Assembly (NCBI GenBank): GCA_910589165.1
Contig: CAJUSP010000005.1
Span: forward strand, 72,318 to 136,317
Source of the DNA: an uncultured Adlercreutzia sp.
GTDB lineage: Bacteria; Actinomycetota; Coriobacteriia; Coriobacteriales; Eggerthellaceae
Reading direction: 5' to 3'
DNA length: 64,000 nt
The notes under the pieces were generated by a model, which ran no database searches, was not told where the DNA came from, and saw only the letters and a program-made list of their open reading frames with translations. Shown here one piece after another: positions 26,501-35,118 of this stretch. Numbering within the stretch: the first letter of the stretch is position 1; every line of letters starts with the position of its first letter. Made by a program: the position numbers and the translations under genes.

Positions 26501-26515
26501 CTGCGTTGGGGTTGC

Positions 26516-26923
26516 TTAGGCGCTTTGGGCTACGAGCTTGTACTCTATCTTGGCGAAGGCGTCGTCGATGTCGTCGAGGGGCTCGGCATCGAGGCTCTCG
26601 ACAGTGAGGCCGTCGTCGCCCATGAGCGTGGCGTGCAAAAAGGCGTTCACCGCATCGCGGGGCGACACATCGGTCGTGGGCACCGCCTCGATGCCGCACT
26701 CGGCCAGGGCCGTGAGGCCCTCGGGGCTGAACGTTTGGGCCAACAGCGTGGTGACGTCCATCTGCTTCAAGGTGTTTGCCCGCTCCTTGGCGGTCAGCGC
26801 CATGTTCGGCACGTTGCTGCAGCCGCAGATGACGCCCGCTTCGATGGCGTAGCAGGCAAAGCTCGTGCAGGTGGCCGCATGGGGCGCTATCTCAAGTCCG
26901 TCGCAGGCGACAGCGATTCTCAT
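26516..26923 (-). CDS. NifB/NifX-family (dinitrogenase FeMo-cofactor domain) protein
   Basis: 135 residues beginning MRIAVACDGLEIAPHAATC, the standard opening of the NifX/NafY/NifB C-terminal domain family, with the later LLAQTFSPEGLTALAECGIEAVP core. Family members bind iron-sulfur or metal-sulfur clusters, and many outside nitrogen fixation have no known role. It is unusual in having CGCSNVPNMA, a Cys pair, in the middle. No nif genes are present, so a general cofactor-carrier role is more likely. It is monocistronic. Confidence 0.78.
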   Translation of the reverse strand: MRIAVACDGLEIAPHAATCTSFACYAIEAGVICGCSNVPNMALTAKERANTLKQMDVTTLLAQTFSPEGLTALAECGIEAVPTTDVSPRDAVNAFLHATLMGDDGLTVESLDAEPLDDIDDAFAKIEYKLVAQSA

Positions 26924-27058
26924 CCAACATTCCCTTCCCCGGTTAAAGCGTACTTACCATACCCGATGATCGCCTGATCAATTGTGGAGTACGGCAAGCG
27001 GGGGCAATGGGGAAGACGAGCGACCGCCTGCTTGGAGTGCGCTTCATCCGCGCGCCTG

Positions 27059-28519
27059 CTAGCGCCGGCCCGATTTGGAGGAGCGGCGGGCGGCCACAGC
27101 GGCGCGGTGGGCGCGCCCGGGGCGGAAGTCGCCGGAGCCGCCGCGGGCGCCATTGCCCTTCTTTGCCGTGGCCTTCGGGGCGCCTGCGGCCTTGCGGGCG
27201 CCCGCGCTCTTGGCGCCCTGCTTCTTGCGCGTGCCCCGCTGACGCGCCTCGGCGGCCTCGGCCTCGGCGCGCTCCTTCGCCTTGGCCTTGCGCTTCTCGC
27301 GCTTGGCCTGCTCGCGGGCCGCATCGGCCAGCTCCGGGTCGTGCTTGGCGTTGGCCCGGGTGGCGCGGGCGGCTGCGGCCTCGGCGGCCTCTTCCAAGTT
27401 GAAGCCCTCCACCTCAAGCTCGGGGATGTCGCGCTTGATGAGCTTGGTGATGGCGGCCAGCTCGTCTTTGTTCTCAGGGCACACGAAGGTGACGGCGAAG
27501 CCCTCGGCGCCGGCGCGGCCCGTGCGCCCGATGCGGTGCACGTAGTCCTCGGCCTGGGTGGGCACGTCGTAGTTCACCACATAGGACACCTCGTCCACAT
27601 CGATGCCGCGGGCGAGCACGTCGGTGGCCACGAGGATGTCGGTGGCACCGGAGGCGAAGTTGTCGAGCGCCCGCTTGCGCTGGTTCTGGGATCGGTCGGA
27701 ATGGATGGCCTCGGCGTGGTAGCCGGCGCGCTTGAGCTTGCGGCAGGCAGCGTCGGCGCGGTGGCGCGTGCGGGCGAACACGATGACGCGGCGCGCCCCG
27801 TACTTCTTCAGCAGCGCGGCCAGAAGGTCCGGCTTGAGCGCGTGGGGCACGTGGGCGATGTACTGCTCGACAGTGTCGGCGGTCTCGCCGCGGTGGGCTA
27901 CCTGAACAATGGCCGGGTCGGAAAGCATCTTGCCCACCTGGTTCATGACCGCGTCGTCGATGGTGGCCGAGAACAGCAGGGTCTGGCGCGTGTCGGGCGT
28001 GGCCTCCACGATGCGCCGCACCGAGGGCAGAAAGCCCATGTCGAGCATGCGGTCGGCCTCGTCCAGCACGAGGATCTGCACCTGCGAGAGATCCACGGCC
28101 TTCTGGTTCATGAGGTCGATGAGGCGCCCGGGCGTGGCAATGAGCACGTCGACGCCGCGGTTCAGGCGGTCGATCTGCGGGTCGATCTTCACGCCGCCGA
28201 CGACGCTGGCCACGCGCAGGCCGCGGGTGCGGGCGATGACGGCACATACCTCCTGGATTTGCATCGCCAGCTCGCGGGTGGGCGTGATGACGAGCATGGC
28301 CGGGGCCGCCTTGCGCTCGGCCCGGGCGAGCCGGTCCAGCGACGGCAGCGAGAAGGCGGCCGTCTTGCCGGTGCCGGTCTTGGCGGCGGCGATGATGTCG
28401 CGACCCTCGAGGGCGAAGGGGATGGCCTGGGCCTGGACCGGCGTGGGCTCGGTGTAGCCGAGCTTCTCCACCGCGGAAAGGGCGTTGTCGGAAAGGCCGA
28501 GGTCGGCGAAGGTAGTCAT
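27059..28519 (-). CDS. DEAD-box ATP-dependent RNA helicase
   Basis: 486 residues. The motifs in order are the Q motif (LGYTEPTPVQAQAIP), I AKTGTGKT, Ia PTRELAMQ, II VLDEADRMLDMGF, III SAT, V ATDVLARGIDVDEV and VI HRIGRTGRAG. The C-terminal ~100 residues are basic and Ala-rich, an RNA-binding tail as in RhlE/CshA-type helicases. It unwinds RNA in ribosome assembly or mRNA decay. Its stop is about 140 bp from the NifX-like start, and the glycosyltransferase gene lies 24 bp upstream on the same strand, so co-transcription is likely. Confidence 0.95.
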   Translation of the reverse strand: MTTFADLGLSDNALSAVEKLGYTEPTPVQAQAIPFALEGRDIIAAAKTGTGKTAAFSLPSLDRLARAERKAAPAMLVITPTRELAMQIQEVCAVIARTRGLRVASVVGGVKIDPQIDRLNRGVDVLIATPGRLIDLMNQKAVDLSQVQILVLDEADRMLDMGFLPSVRRIVEATPDTRQTLLFSATIDDAVMNQVGKMLSDPAIVQVAHRGETADTVEQYIAHVPHALKPDLLAALLKKYGARRVIVFARTRHRADAACRKLKRAGYHAEAIHSDRSQNQRKRALDNFASGATDILVATDVLARGIDVDEVSYVVNYDVPTQAEDYVHRIGRTGRAGAEGFAVTFVCPENKDELAAITKLIKRDIPELEVEGFNLEEAAEAAAARATRANAKHDPELADAAREQAKREKRKAKAKERAEAEAAEARQRGTRKKQGAKSAGARKAAGAPKATAKKGNGARGGSGDFRPGRAHRAAVAARRSSKSGRR

Positions 28520-28543
28520 TGAGTCGTTCCTCTCGTGGAATAT

Positions 28544-30013
28544 CTAGCGGGTGTGGGCCGGCTTGCGGCCCCAGTAGAAGTGCAGGAAGTGCTTGGCACG
28601 CAGCTTCGCGTCGCGCGGGGGCTCGCGGCGAATGAGGGCGAAGGTGGCCTTCGCGATGTCGTCGGCCGCGTGGGGGCGGCGCAGAAGCGACGCGTTGATG
28701 AGCATGGCCTCGGTGGAGGCCGGGTGCCGGTTGATGTGCTGCAGGGTGCTCAGCAGCTCGCGCGGCGTGGTGGCGGCCATGGCGGCGCCGGCGGCGGTGA
28801 GCATGCGCACGTTCGCCTTCTCCTGGCCGTAGGCGCGCCCCAGAAGAATCATAGGGGCATGGGCGCACAGGCACTCGGTGACCGTGAGGCCGCCGGGCTT
28901 GCAGATGACCACGTCGGCCGCCTCCATGAGCTCGGCCATGTTGTTCACGTACCCGAGCACCTTCACGTTGGTAAGCCCGTAGTCGGCCACCTCGCGGCGC
29001 ACGCGGGTCTCGTAGCCCTCGTCGGCGCCCGACACGATGACGAGCTCCATCCCCGGCAGGCGGTGCATGAAGGGGAGTATCTCGTCGAGGGCCTCGCGGA
29101 AGTGCACGTAGGGGCGCGGCAGCTTCGCCCCGGCCAGGGCGAGCACCACCTGCTTGTCGGCCGGCAGCCCGAAGGCGGCGCGGGCCTCTGCCTTGTCGTA
29201 GGCCACCGAGAAGGCCGGCGAGGCGGGGATGCCGGTGATGAGGATGCGCTCGTCGGGCACCCGGCGCGGCCGCAGGGTCTCGGCCATGTACTCGTTGGCG
29301 ACGCAGAACAGGTCGGTGTGCAGGTGGGGCCACAGCCCCTCGGCCTCGTAGTCGGTGGGCACGCACAGGATGGGGAAGTGGGCGCCGGTGAGCATGCGGG
29401 CGCTCACGGCCACGTTGGCCGCGGTGATATGGGTGCACACGATGGCCGCCGGGCGCACGCGCCGCACGTATTCCACGAACTTCGGGTACATGATGCGCGC
29501 CCAGATGGTGCCGCCGCCCCACAGAAGCCGCCCGGTGAGGGTGTAGCGCCAGGTGAGGTCGTAGAAGGGGCGCGTCCAGCCGGTGAACATGGAGGCGGTG
29601 TGGTCGCCGTCGAAGACGATGCGACCGAAGTCGAGGATGTCGAGCACCTGCACCTCCGCGCGGGCCTCCAGGGAGTCGGCGCGGCCTTCCTCGCGTGCCT
29701 GCGACCCGGCGTTTTCCAGGGCCTCGGCGATAGCGTAGGCGGCCGAGCGGTGGCCCGAGCCCACCGAGGCGTGCATGACGAGCACGGGCGGATGCTCGGC
29801 GGCCTCCTCGGCGGTCCGGCCGGGGCCTGCGAGCACCGCGTCGATGGCGGCGATGGCCTCGGAGGGGGCGGGGGAGCCGGCGGAGGCAAGGGCTGTTCCT
29901 GCGGTGGAAGATGCGGGAACCAAGGTGGTCTCAGGGGGTTGGGGGGCGGCCGGCGCGGCCGGGTCGGCGGCGCTGCCGGAATGTGCGTTGCGGTTGTCCA
30001 TGGGCACCATCAT
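28544..30013 (-). CDS. MurG-like diacylglycerol glycosyltransferase (MGDG-synthase/UgtP family)
   Basis: About 489 residues. An Ala/Pro-rich N-terminus (~65 residues) is followed by VLVMHASVGSGHRSAAYAIAEAL, the acceptor-side motif of the MGDG-synthase family, and a C-terminal donor-binding half with MEAADVVICKPGGLTVTECL. Such enzymes add glucose or galactose to diacylglycerol at the inner face of the membrane to make glycolipids or a lipoteichoic-acid anchor. The start is uncertain among GTG 30028 and ATG 30013, 30010 and 30001. It is divergent from a GT2 gene also tied to lipid-linked sugars. Confidence 0.85.
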   Translation of the reverse strand: MMVPMDNRNAHSGSAADPAAPAAPQPPETTLVPASSTAGTALASAGSPAPSEAIAAIDAVLAGPGRTAEEAAEHPPVLVMHASVGSGHRSAAYAIAEALENAGSQAREEGRADSLEARAEVQVLDILDFGRIVFDGDHTASMFTGWTRPFYDLTWRYTLTGRLLWGGGTIWARIMYPKFVEYVRRVRPAAIVCTHITAANVAVSARMLTGAHFPILCVPTDYEAEGLWPHLHTDLFCVANEYMAETLRPRRVPDERILITGIPASPAFSVAYDKAEARAAFGLPADKQVVLALAGAKLPRPYVHFREALDEILPFMHRLPGMELVIVSGADEGYETRVRREVADYGLTNVKVLGYVNNMAELMEAADVVICKPGGLTVTECLCAHAPMILLGRAYGQEKANVRMLTAAGAAMAATTPRELLSTLQHINRHPASTEAMLINASLLRRPHAADDIAKATFALIRREPPRDAKLRAKHFLHFYWGRKPAHTR

Positions 30014-30134
30014 AGCGTATTTCCCCACGGCCTCCTTTCAATTCGGCGTTTTCACGGGAAACCCGTAGAGCGCGGGCCTGTTTTCGGGTACCATGACCGA
30101 GCCGGTCAGTGAGATCAGGGAGGAAGAGTTCCAT

Positions 30135-31136
30135 ATGGCCGAAATTGCAACGGTTTCCGACGCCGCCGCTACTGCCGAGGTCGTCGCCGCCGCGCGGCGC
30201 GGCGAGGGCGTGGCGGTGCTTGTGCCCTGCTACAACGAGGCCACCACCATCGGCAAGGTGGTGGACGACTTCAAACGCGCGCTGCCCCGTGCCACCGTCT
30301 ACGTCTACGACAACAACTCCACCGACGGCACGGCGCGCATCGCCGCCGAGCACGGCGCGGTGGTGCGCCGCGAGAGCCGCCAGGGCAAGGGCAACGTCGT
30401 GCGCTCCATGTTCCGCGACATCGACGCCGACTACTACCTCATGGTGGACGGCGACGACACCTACCCGGCCGAGGCGGCCGGCGACCTTATCGCCCCCATC
30501 GCCGCCGACGAGGCCGACATGACCGTGGGCGACCGGCTGTCCAACGGCTCCTACGGCCAGGAGAACGACCGCCCCTTCCACGGCTTCGGCAACAACCTCG
30601 TGCGCCGGCTCATCAAGCTCATCTACGGCTTCGCCTTCCAGGACGTCATGACCGGCTACCGCGCCTTCTCGCGGGCCTTCGTGAAGACCATGCCCGTCAT
30701 GAGCTCGGGCTTCCAGATAGAGACCGAGATATCCATCTGGGCCGTGGACCGCCGCTGGCGCGTGGCCGACGTGCCCGTGGACTACCGCGACCGCCCCGCC
30801 GGGTCGGAGAGCAAGCTCTCCACCTTCTCGGACGGCATGCTCGTGCTCGCGGCCATCGCGAGCCTGTTCCGCGACTACCGTCCCATGGCCTTCTTCGGCT
30901 GGCTCACGGTGCTGCTGGCCGTGTGCGGCCTGTGCGCGGGCGTGCCCGTCATCGGGCAGTACCTGGACACGGGCTACGTGACGAAGCTGCCGAGTGCCGT
31001 GCTCGCCGTGGCGTTCATGATCACGGCGGCTCTGTCGCTCACGGCCGGGCTCATTCTGGACACCGTGGCGAAAAGCCACCGCCGCCAGTGGGAGATGAGC
31101 GTCTACCGCGTGATGGAGGCCCAGCAGCGCCCCTAG
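30135..31136 (+). CDS. Polyprenol-phosphate-type glycosyltransferase, family 2 (DPM1/GtrB-like)
   Basis: 333 residues. The GT2 domain has VLVPCYNEATTIGKVV, VYVYDNNSTDGTARIA, the DGDDTYPAEA metal site and DVMTGYRAFSRAF, matching dolichol/undecaprenol-phosphate mannosyl- or glucosyltransferases. Two C-terminal hydrophobic segments (~250-310) anchor it. It charges a lipid carrier with a sugar that is then used outside the cell. ATG 30135 is preferred because GGGAGGAAGAG lies upstream; 30093 is an alternative. The flippase-like gtrA gene lies 250 bp downstream, beyond tRNA-Glu. Confidence 0.88.
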   Translation: MAEIATVSDAAATAEVVAAARRGEGVAVLVPCYNEATTIGKVVDDFKRALPRATVYVYDNNSTDGTARIAAEHGAVVRRESRQGKGNVVRSMFRDIDADYYLMVDGDDTYPAEAAGDLIAPIAADEADMTVGDRLSNGSYGQENDRPFHGFGNNLVRRLIKLIYGFAFQDVMTGYRAFSRAFVKTMPVMSSGFQIETEISIWAVDRRWRVADVPVDYRDRPAGSESKLSTFSDGMLVLAAIASLFRDYRPMAFFGWLTVLLAVCGLCAGVPVIGQYLDTGYVTKLPSAVLAVAFMITAALSLTAGLILDTVAKSHRRQWEMSVYRVMEAQQRP

Positions 31137-31150
31137 GGGTGGCGGCCAAA

Positions 31151-31177
31151 GAAAAAGGGAGAACCGAAGTTCTCCCT
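31151..31177 (-). terminator. Terminator of tRNA-Glu (minus strand)
   Basis: AGGGAGAAC (31156-31164) and GTTCTCCCT (31169-31177) form a 9-bp stem; on the minus strand it is followed by TTTTTC. It may also stop the convergent glycosyltransferase transcript. Confidence 0.8.
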
Positions 31178-31186
31178 GATCATGCG

Positions 31187-31261
31187 TGGTGCCCCCAACG
31201 GGAATCGAACCCGTATTTCAGCCTTGAAAGGGCCGCGTCCTAACCGTTAGACTATGGGGAC
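31187..31261 (-). tRNA. tRNA-Glu (UUC)
   Basis: Read on the minus strand it starts GTCCCCATAGTCTAACGG and ends with encoded CCA. The anticodon loop is CTTTCAA, anticodon TTC. The acceptor stem, the D-arm TAGTCTAACGGTTAGGA and the T-loop GGGTTCGAATCCC are all intact. Confidence 0.96.
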
Positions 31262-31278
31262 GGTTTTAAACAGCTCGC

Positions 31279-31309
31279 ATAGTATGGCAGAGCGCGGGCC
31301 GCTTTGCAA
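31279..31309 (-). promoter_or_regulatory. Probable promoter of tRNA-Glu
   Basis: On the minus strand TTGCAA (31309-31304) is followed after 19 bp by TACTAT (31284-31279), about 18 bp before the tRNA. The spacer is slightly long. Confidence 0.45.
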
Positions 31310-31384
31310 GGTGCGACTTCGGGAAAATTTCGCAGCGGGCCGCCGACGGCAGCGCGCATGCAAAAGGTGAACGGAAAGGCCTCC

Positions 31385-31789
31385 ATGGGAAAGCTTGTGC
31401 AGCAGTTCATGAAGTTCGGCGTCGTGGGCATTATCGCCTTCGCCATCGACTACGGCCTCATGGTGCTGCTCACCGAGGCCTTCGGCATCAACTACCTTAT
31501 CAGCGCCACGGTGTCGTTCATCGTGTCGGTGGTGTTCAACTACCTGGCCTCCATGCGCTACGTGTTCACCCATAAAGAGGGCCTCTCGCGCCGGCGCGAG
31601 TTCGTCATCTTCGTCGTGCTCTCGACGGTGGGCTTAGGGCTCAACGACGCCCTCATGTGGCTCGGCACCTCGCTTCTGGGCATCAGCTACCTTATCGTGA
31701 AAATCGGCGCCACGGCCATCGTGATGGTGTACAACTTCGTGACCCGCAAAATCTTCCTCGACGGCGACACAGGGGCCGTGCTCGAGTAG
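31385..31789 (+). CDS. GtrA-family membrane protein
   Basis: 134 residues with four membrane helices. It starts MGKLVQQFMKFGVVGIIAFA and contains VSFIVSVVFNYLASMRYVF, the GtrA pattern (F-x-x-x-G, then N-Y-x-x-x-R-x-x-V-F). GtrA proteins are thought to flip undecaprenyl-phosphate-linked sugars or help membrane-linked glycosyl transfer. ATG 31385 has GGAAAGG upstream; earlier ATGs at 31304 and 31358 lack such sites and would add non-family residues. It pairs functionally with the GT2 gene upstream. Confidence 0.88.
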   Translation: MGKLVQQFMKFGVVGIIAFAIDYGLMVLLTEAFGINYLISATVSFIVSVVFNYLASMRYVFTHKEGLSRRREFVIFVVLSTVGLGLNDALMWLGTSLLGISYLIVKIGATAIVMVYNFVTRKIFLDGDTGAVLE

Positions 31790-31895
31790 GGAGCGGTTGT
31801 TAACGGGTGCGCACCAAGGCGCTGCGGTCGGTCGGGGCGTCTGCGGCTGCTCTGCTAGAATGGGGCGAACGAAGGCCCAGGCAAGGAGGCATCCC

Positions 31896-32840
31896 GTGGT
31901 ACCCGCACCGGAAACCGGCAAGATCGTGCTCATCGCCAACCCCACCGCGAAAAGCGGGCGCGGGGCGGCTGCTGCCGACGAGGCGGCCCGTCTCTTGTGG
32001 TCGAAGGTGGGGGAGGAGCGCGTGGAAGTGCTCTACACCGCCCGCGCCCTCCACGCCACCGAGCTGGCCCGCGAGGTGGGGCCCGAGGTGGGCTGCGTCA
32101 TCGCGCTCGGCGGCGACGGCCTCGTGAATGAGGTGGCCAACGGCCTCATGGAGCGCGCTGCCGACGATCGGCCGGCCCTGGCCGTCATCCCCGTGGGGTC
32201 CGGCAACGATTACGCGGCCACCCTCGGCATGGCCTACCAGGTGCCCGCCGCCGTCCACGAGATTCTCCGCTTCAACACCGCCCGGGCCGACGTCGGCCGT
32301 GTGAACGGCCGCTACTTCGTGGAGACGCTCTCCTTCGGCATCGACGCCGCCATTGCGCTCGGCACGGTGGAGCTGCGCAAGAAGTCGGGCCGCGCGGGCA
32401 CGGCGCTCTACCTGGAAAGCGCCGTCGACCAGCTGTTTCACCACCTGAGCACCTACCAGTTCACACTCGATATCCTGCGGGCGCCCGAGGGGCTGCCGCC
32501 GCGCAAGGTTACCGCCGAGGCCTACCTGCTGGCGGCCCAGATCGGGCCCACCTACGGCGGCCATTTCCGCATCACGCCCGAGGCCTCCATCGACGACGGG
32601 CTGCTAGATCTGTGCTGGGCCACACCCAAGCTCGCCCCCCTGCGGGCCCTTGCCATCCTGCTGCGCGCCCGGGCCGGCAAGCACGTCGGCAACGACCATA
32701 TCCACTTCGCTCAGGCCGCCCGCGTCCAAATCGACTTCGATCGCGAGCCTCCCGCGCAGGTCGACGGAGAGAAGATCGAGGGCACCCGCTTCCTCGTCGA
32801 GTGCGTCCCCGACGCCCTCACGGTCGTCCTGGGGAAGTAG
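31896..32840 (+). CDS. Diacylglycerol kinase-family lipid kinase
   Basis: 314 residues. It has the catalytic-domain motifs IVLIANPTAKSGRG, ALGGDGLVNEVANGL and PVGSGNDYA of the DgkB/YegS lipid-kinase family, and the C-terminal RITPEASIDDGLLDL segment. It phosphorylates diacylglycerol or a related lipid, recycling it to phosphatidic acid. GTG 31896 is chosen because AAGGAGG ends 6 nt before it; a start at 31797 would add non-conserved residues. With the nearby glycolipid synthase it suggests a local envelope-lipid group. Confidence 0.9.
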   Translation: MVPAPETGKIVLIANPTAKSGRGAAAADEAARLLWSKVGEERVEVLYTARALHATELAREVGPEVGCVIALGGDGLVNEVANGLMERAADDRPALAVIPVGSGNDYAATLGMAYQVPAAVHEILRFNTARADVGRVNGRYFVETLSFGIDAAIALGTVELRKKSGRAGTALYLESAVDQLFHHLSTYQFTLDILRAPEGLPPRKVTAEAYLLAAQIGPTYGGHFRITPEASIDDGLLDLCWATPKLAPLRALAILLRARAGKHVGNDHIHFAQAARVQIDFDREPPAQVDGEKIEGTRFLVECVPDALTVVLGK

Positions 32841-32919
32841 CGCGCGGCTGGAGCTGTTTCCGCCGCTTCCGTCTGTGGGGAGTTTCCAGGTTTTGCCGCA
32901 CCGCGCACCTCGGTTGCTC

Positions 32920-32925
32920 TATAAT
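32920..32925 (+). promoter_or_regulatory. -10 element of tRNA-Arg promoter
   Basis: A consensus TATAAT lies 33 bp before the tRNA. The best -35 candidate, TTGCCG (32893-32898), is 21 bp away, so only the -10 is assigned. Confidence 0.55.
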
Positions 32926-32958
32926 AGCCCGGCACCCCGCACCGGGGCGCAGACACGG

Positions 32959-33034
32959 GCCCTCGTAGCTCAGGGGATAGAGCACTTGCCTCCGGAGCAA
33001 GGTGCCGCAGGTTCGAATCCTGTCGAGGGCACCA
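32959..33034 (+). tRNA. tRNA-Arg (CCG)
   Basis: Starts GCCCTCGTAGCTCAGGGG. The anticodon stem-loop CTTGC-CTCCGGA-GCAAG gives anticodon CCG, the T-arm is GGTTCGAATCC, and the acceptor closes with CGAGGGC plus A and encoded CCA. Confidence 0.96.
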
Positions 33035-33046
33035 TCGACCGTTTCG

Positions 33047-33073
33047 GGCGGGCCGCCAGGGTCCGCCTTTTTT
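33047..33073 (+). terminator. Terminator after tRNA-Arg
   Basis: GGCGG (33047-33051) pairs with CCGCC (33063-33067), followed by T6. It ends 16 bp before the start of the methyltransferase gene. Confidence 0.6.
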
Positions 33074-33089
33074 CATGGAAGGCGAACCT

Positions 33090-34406
33090 ATGGAAGAGAC
33101 GCTGCGCATCGACCGCATGAGCTTCGGGCCGGCCGCCGTCGGGCGCCTCGCCAGCGGCAAGACCGCCTTCGTGGAGGGCGCGGCCCCGGGCGATCTCGTG
33201 CGCGTGGAAATCGTCGAGGATAAGCCCCGCTTCGCCCGCGCCCGCGTGCTGGAGGTGCTGGAGCCCTCGCCCGACCGGGTGGCGCCCGCCTGCGCGGCCG
33301 GCTGCGGCGGATGCCCCTGGGCACACTTGTCCTACCCGGCCCAGCTGGCCGCCAAGCGCGCTTCGGTGGTCGACGCCCTCGTGCGCACGGCCAAGATGGA
33401 TGCCGCTCGCGCCGAGGAGGTCGTGGGCCCCTGCGTGCCGTCGAAGCGCGAGTGGGGCTACCGCAACAAGCTGGAACTCGCGTGCGCCGCCGATGCGGCC
33501 GGGCGCCTTGTGCTCGGCATGCACCCGGAAGGCGGTGGTGAGGTGGTGCCGCTCGAGCGCTGCCCGCTCGCTCACCGCACCATCGAGGGCGCGCCCAAGG
33601 CCCTGCGCGGCGCGCTGCGCTACCTGGCCGGCGACGGCGACCTGGGCATCTTTCGCGTGGGCGTGCGCGGCAGCCTGCGCACCCGCGATGTGGAGATCGC
33701 CCTGTGGACGACGCCGGGCCCCTTCCCGCGCGCCGCGGCGGCCAAGACCCTCGCCAGCGCCCTCAAGAACACCTCGGTGGTGCGCGTAGTGGCCGAGCCC
33801 GGGCGCGCCCGCAAGGTGAAGAAGGTGGAGGCCGTCTCCGGGAAGGGCTGCTGGGAAGAGGAGCTCTCAGGCGAGCGCTTCCTGCTTTCCGCCCCGTCGT
33901 TCTTCCAGGTGAACACGGCCCAGGCCGAGAAGCTCGTCGCGCTGGTGATGGAGGGGCTTGCCGTAGGGGAGGGCGACTACGTGGCCGACTTGTACTCCGG
34001 CGCGGGCACCTTCACGCTGCCGCTGGCCGCCGCCGGGGCCGACGTGGTGGCCGTGGAGGCCGCCGGCTCCTCGGTGCGCGACCTGCGCCGCAACGCCGAG
34101 CGGGCCGGGGTCGACATCGAGGTGGTGGGCGGAGACGCGGCCCGCGAGCTGCCCGAGCTCGGCGAGCTAGACGCGCTGGTGGTGGACCCGCCCCGGGCGG
34201 GACTTGCCCCGGGCGTGGTCGACTCCATCGCCGCCGCCGGCCCCGCCCGCGTCGCCTACGTGAGCTGCGACGCGTCCACCTGGGCGCGCGACGTGGCGCT
34301 CTTCGAGCGGGCGGGCTACCGTTTGACCCGCGCCACTCCCGTCGACCTGTTTCCCCAGACCTACCATGTGGAAGTGGTTAGCATTTTCGAGCGTTGCGGC
34401 CACTAA
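33090..34406 (+). CDS. Class I SAM-dependent RNA m5U methyltransferase (RlmD/TrmA family)
   Basis: 438 residues. An N-terminal TRAM-like RNA-binding segment (~1-55) is followed by a cysteine cluster CAAGCGGCPW with an upstream Cys, likely the [4Fe-4S] site of RlmD/RumA-type enzymes. The methyltransferase core has VADLYSGAGTFTLPLA (SAM site), VVDPPRAGL and VAYVSCDASTWARD, whose Cys is the catalytic nucleophile on C6 of uracil. Target U1939/U747 of 23S rRNA or U54 of tRNA cannot be told apart here. ATG 33090 has GGAAGG upstream; ATG 33075 does not. Confidence 0.92.
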   Translation: MEETLRIDRMSFGPAAVGRLASGKTAFVEGAAPGDLVRVEIVEDKPRFARARVLEVLEPSPDRVAPACAAGCGGCPWAHLSYPAQLAAKRASVVDALVRTAKMDAARAEEVVGPCVPSKREWGYRNKLELACAADAAGRLVLGMHPEGGGEVVPLERCPLAHRTIEGAPKALRGALRYLAGDGDLGIFRVGVRGSLRTRDVEIALWTTPGPFPRAAAAKTLASALKNTSVVRVVAEPGRARKVKKVEAVSGKGCWEEELSGERFLLSAPSFFQVNTAQAEKLVALVMEGLAVGEGDYVADLYSGAGTFTLPLAAAGADVVAVEAAGSSVRDLRRNAERAGVDIEVVGGDAARELPELGELDALVVDPPRAGLAPGVVDSIAAAGPARVAYVSCDASTWARDVALFERAGYRLTRATPVDLFPQTYHVEVVSIFERCGH

Positions 34407-34504
34407 CCTGCTAAAATCATGCCCCGTATGCAGTAAAGCGCGCCGCCGCGCCGTCCCCGTGAGGGGAACGCGGTGGCGTCCGACGGAAGAAAAGGAGGAG
34501 CCCC

Positions 34505-35035
34505 ATGGCTCTCTACACCCCCGAATACCAGCCCACTGGCGACGAGATCGCCGTCATCACCACTTCCAAGGGCCCCATCCGCGTGCAGCTGGCCGGCAAC
34601 GACGCCCCCATCCACGTGGGCAACTTCGTGGAGCTGGCGCAGAAGGGCTTCTACGACGGGCTGAAGTTCCACCGCTACGTGCCGGGCTTCGTCATCCAGG
34701 GCGGCTGCCCCACCACGCGCGACGCCACCCCCGAGCAGGTGATTCAGGGCGCCGCCAGCGGCCGTGCCCCCTACGGCACCGGCAACCCGGGCTACTCCAT
34801 CAAGGAGGAGTACACCACCAACCCGAACAACAAGCACCTCGACGGCACGCTGGCCATGGCCCGCTCGGCCATGCCCGACTCCGCCGGCTCGCAGTTCTAC
34901 TTCTGCCTGGGTGCCCAGCCGATGCTCGACTCCGGCTACACCGTCTTCGGCCAGACCATCGAGGGCAAGGACGTCATCGACAGCCTGCGCGTGGGCGACG
35001 TCATTGAGTCCGTCACCATCGAGAACGCCAACTAG
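34505..35035 (+). CDS. Cyclophilin-type peptidyl-prolyl isomerase
   Basis: 176 residues, a single cyclophilin domain with no signal peptide. It includes FVELAQKGFYDGLKFHRYVPGFVIQGG with the catalytic Arg in F-H-R, and GTLAMARSAMPDSAGSQFYFCLG. It speeds cis-trans isomerisation at proline, in the cytosol. GTGNPGYSIKEEYTTN is the typical loop of the bacterial short form. AAAAGGAGGAG precedes the ATG. A TPR protein gene follows after 83 bp. Confidence 0.95.
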   Translation: MALYTPEYQPTGDEIAVITTSKGPIRVQLAGNDAPIHVGNFVELAQKGFYDGLKFHRYVPGFVIQGGCPTTRDATPEQVIQGAASGRAPYGTGNPGYSIKEEYTTNPNNKHLDGTLAMARSAMPDSAGSQFYFCLGAQPMLDSGYTVFGQTIEGKDVIDSLRVGDVIESVTIENAN

Positions 35036-35118
35036 CGAACGCGGGGCACCCGGCCCCTTCTGTGAGAAACGCACCCGAAACGCCGCACCGAGACCATAAC
35101 AGTTACTGAAGGACGTCT

